Of a stretch of 64,000 nt of DNA, positions 63,727 through 64,000 are shown piece after piece; position 1 is the stretch's first letter; every line of letters begins with the position of its first letter. A model generated the notes under the pieces. It was not told where the DNA came from, did not search any database, and saw only the letters and a program-made list of their open reading frames with translations. Location: assembly GCA_947495295.1 (NCBI GenBank), contig CANLYJ010000008.1, positions 1 to 64,000 of the forward strand, read 5' to 3'. Made by a program: the position numbers and the translations under genes. The DNA comes from an uncultured Paracoccaceae bacterium. GTDB lineage: Bacteria > Pseudomonadota > Alphaproteobacteria > Rhodobacterales > Rhodobacteraceae.

Positions 63727-64000
63727 TTAATGACATTCCCGATGAGGTCCTAGAGGCACTGTCCAACCAGGCTGAGGCGAAGGGTATCAGCCTAGAAGAG
63801 CATGCTCGGCGCATTCTGTACGACGCTCTCAGCATCACCCCATTGGATGGCAGGCCTTTCGTTTCGGTCGAGTTTCTACGCGACAATCACGAAGCCGTCT
63901 TGAGCGCGGCGAGCAAACAGCCCGTCTACGTATTCGATGCTGATGGGAAGGAATTTGTGATCATCGCCCAAAAAGAATTTGATCGGTTAGGAGAGTATTT
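63711..64000 (+). CDS. Antitoxin-like protein, FitA/RHH start with Phd-like extension (partial)
   Basis: The 96 codons visible begin MPDLLINDIPDEVLEALSNQ and KGISLEEHARRILYDAL, a FitA/Arc-type ribbon-helix-helix domain. A second part (SVEFLRDNHEAVLSAASKQP, then FVIIAQKEFDRL) resembles Phd/YefM antitoxin folds. The ATG at 63711 lies within tniQ, so translation is coupled to it. A toxin (PIN or RelE type) would be expected just beyond the window. The 3' end is missing. Confidence 0.7.
   Translation, partial: MPDLLINDIPDEVLEALSNQAEAKGISLEEHARRILYDALSITPLDGRPFVSVEFLRDNHEAVLSAASKQPVYVFDADGKEFVIIAQKEFDRLGEY

Larger units (their letters stand above)
57331..64000 (+). mobile_element. Tn7-like transposon, one end and transposition genes (runs off window)
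   Basis: The plus-strand set Ner-like regulator, tnsA, tnsB, tnsC, tniQ and an overlapping antitoxin gene forms a complete Tn7-type core by gene content. In such elements tnsA is nearest one end, so that end should be in the gap at 57331-57655 and the cargo beyond 64000. The left limit given is the outer edge of that gap, not a mapped end. The set resembles Tn7 (tnsA present) combined with TniB/TniQ-like proteins of the Tn5053 branch. Confidence 0.8.

Noticed and set aside
57331..64000. CRISPR array or Cascade/Cas12k genes that would make this a CRISPR-associated transposon
   Set aside because: No regularly spaced direct repeats and no cas-like gene are visible; cargo beyond 64000 cannot be judged.

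Overview
The window is a chromosomal segment of an alphaproteobacterium, most probably a Rhodobacteraceae (Roseobacter-clade) member. The support is the high-GC S10-spc-alpha ribosomal protein cluster in alphaproteobacterial order, a general amino-acid transporter of the AapJQMP type, an ATP12-family assembly chaperone (typical of alphaproteobacteria and mitochondria), the rpmH-rnpA-yidD and ttcA-yidC-MOSC-engB-argB blocks, and short intergenic palindromes of a kind I associate with this group. No species can be named from the sequence alone.

Positions 1-24932 hold the ribosomal supercluster, from the last codons of tuf to rplQ. It is broken up by unrelated genes: two accessory genes between tuf and rpsJ, three between rplW and rplB, five between rplP and rpmC, and two (a CHASE/HWE histidine kinase and a small secreted protein) between rpmD and rplO. 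Most core blocks end in their own hairpin terminator. Several inserted genes are AT-richer than their surroundings, encode unknown proteins, or lie on the opposite strand.

Positions 24988-51075 are ordinary core genome: a glycerol-3-phosphate-type (Ugp) ABC transporter; rarA-crcB-rluC-HAD-ATP12; aapJQMP; a long minus-strand block sixA-ferredoxin-hypothetical-argB-engB-MOSC-yidC-ttcA; a divergent YciI/HxlR pair; rpmH-rnpA-yidD; and a plus-strand trio of a VTT membrane protein, a disulfide oxidoreductase and a histidine kinase.

A tRNA-Arg(ACG) gene at 51137-51213 marks the edge of an accessory region. Just after it, on the minus strand, lies a compact operon in the order DUF2130 coiled-coil/nuclease protein, SIR2 NADase, HerA ATPase and a small KTSC protein. 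SIR2 plus HerA is a known anti-phage pair; the tightly coupled DUF2130 and KTSC genes suggest an expanded four-gene version. After one unrecognised minus-strand gene and an AT-rich, repeat-bearing gap comes a Tn7-like transposition module on the plus strand: a Ner-like regulator, TnsA, TnsB, TnsC/TniB and a long TniQ, followed by an antitoxin-like gene that overlaps tniQ and runs off the window. tnsB is split by a -1 frame change at a run of five A residues; joining the frames restores a ~706-residue transposase with an intact D,D(35)E triad. The TnsA has Ala where the family has a catalytic Gln/Glu. The defence operon together with this module is the most interesting part of the window.
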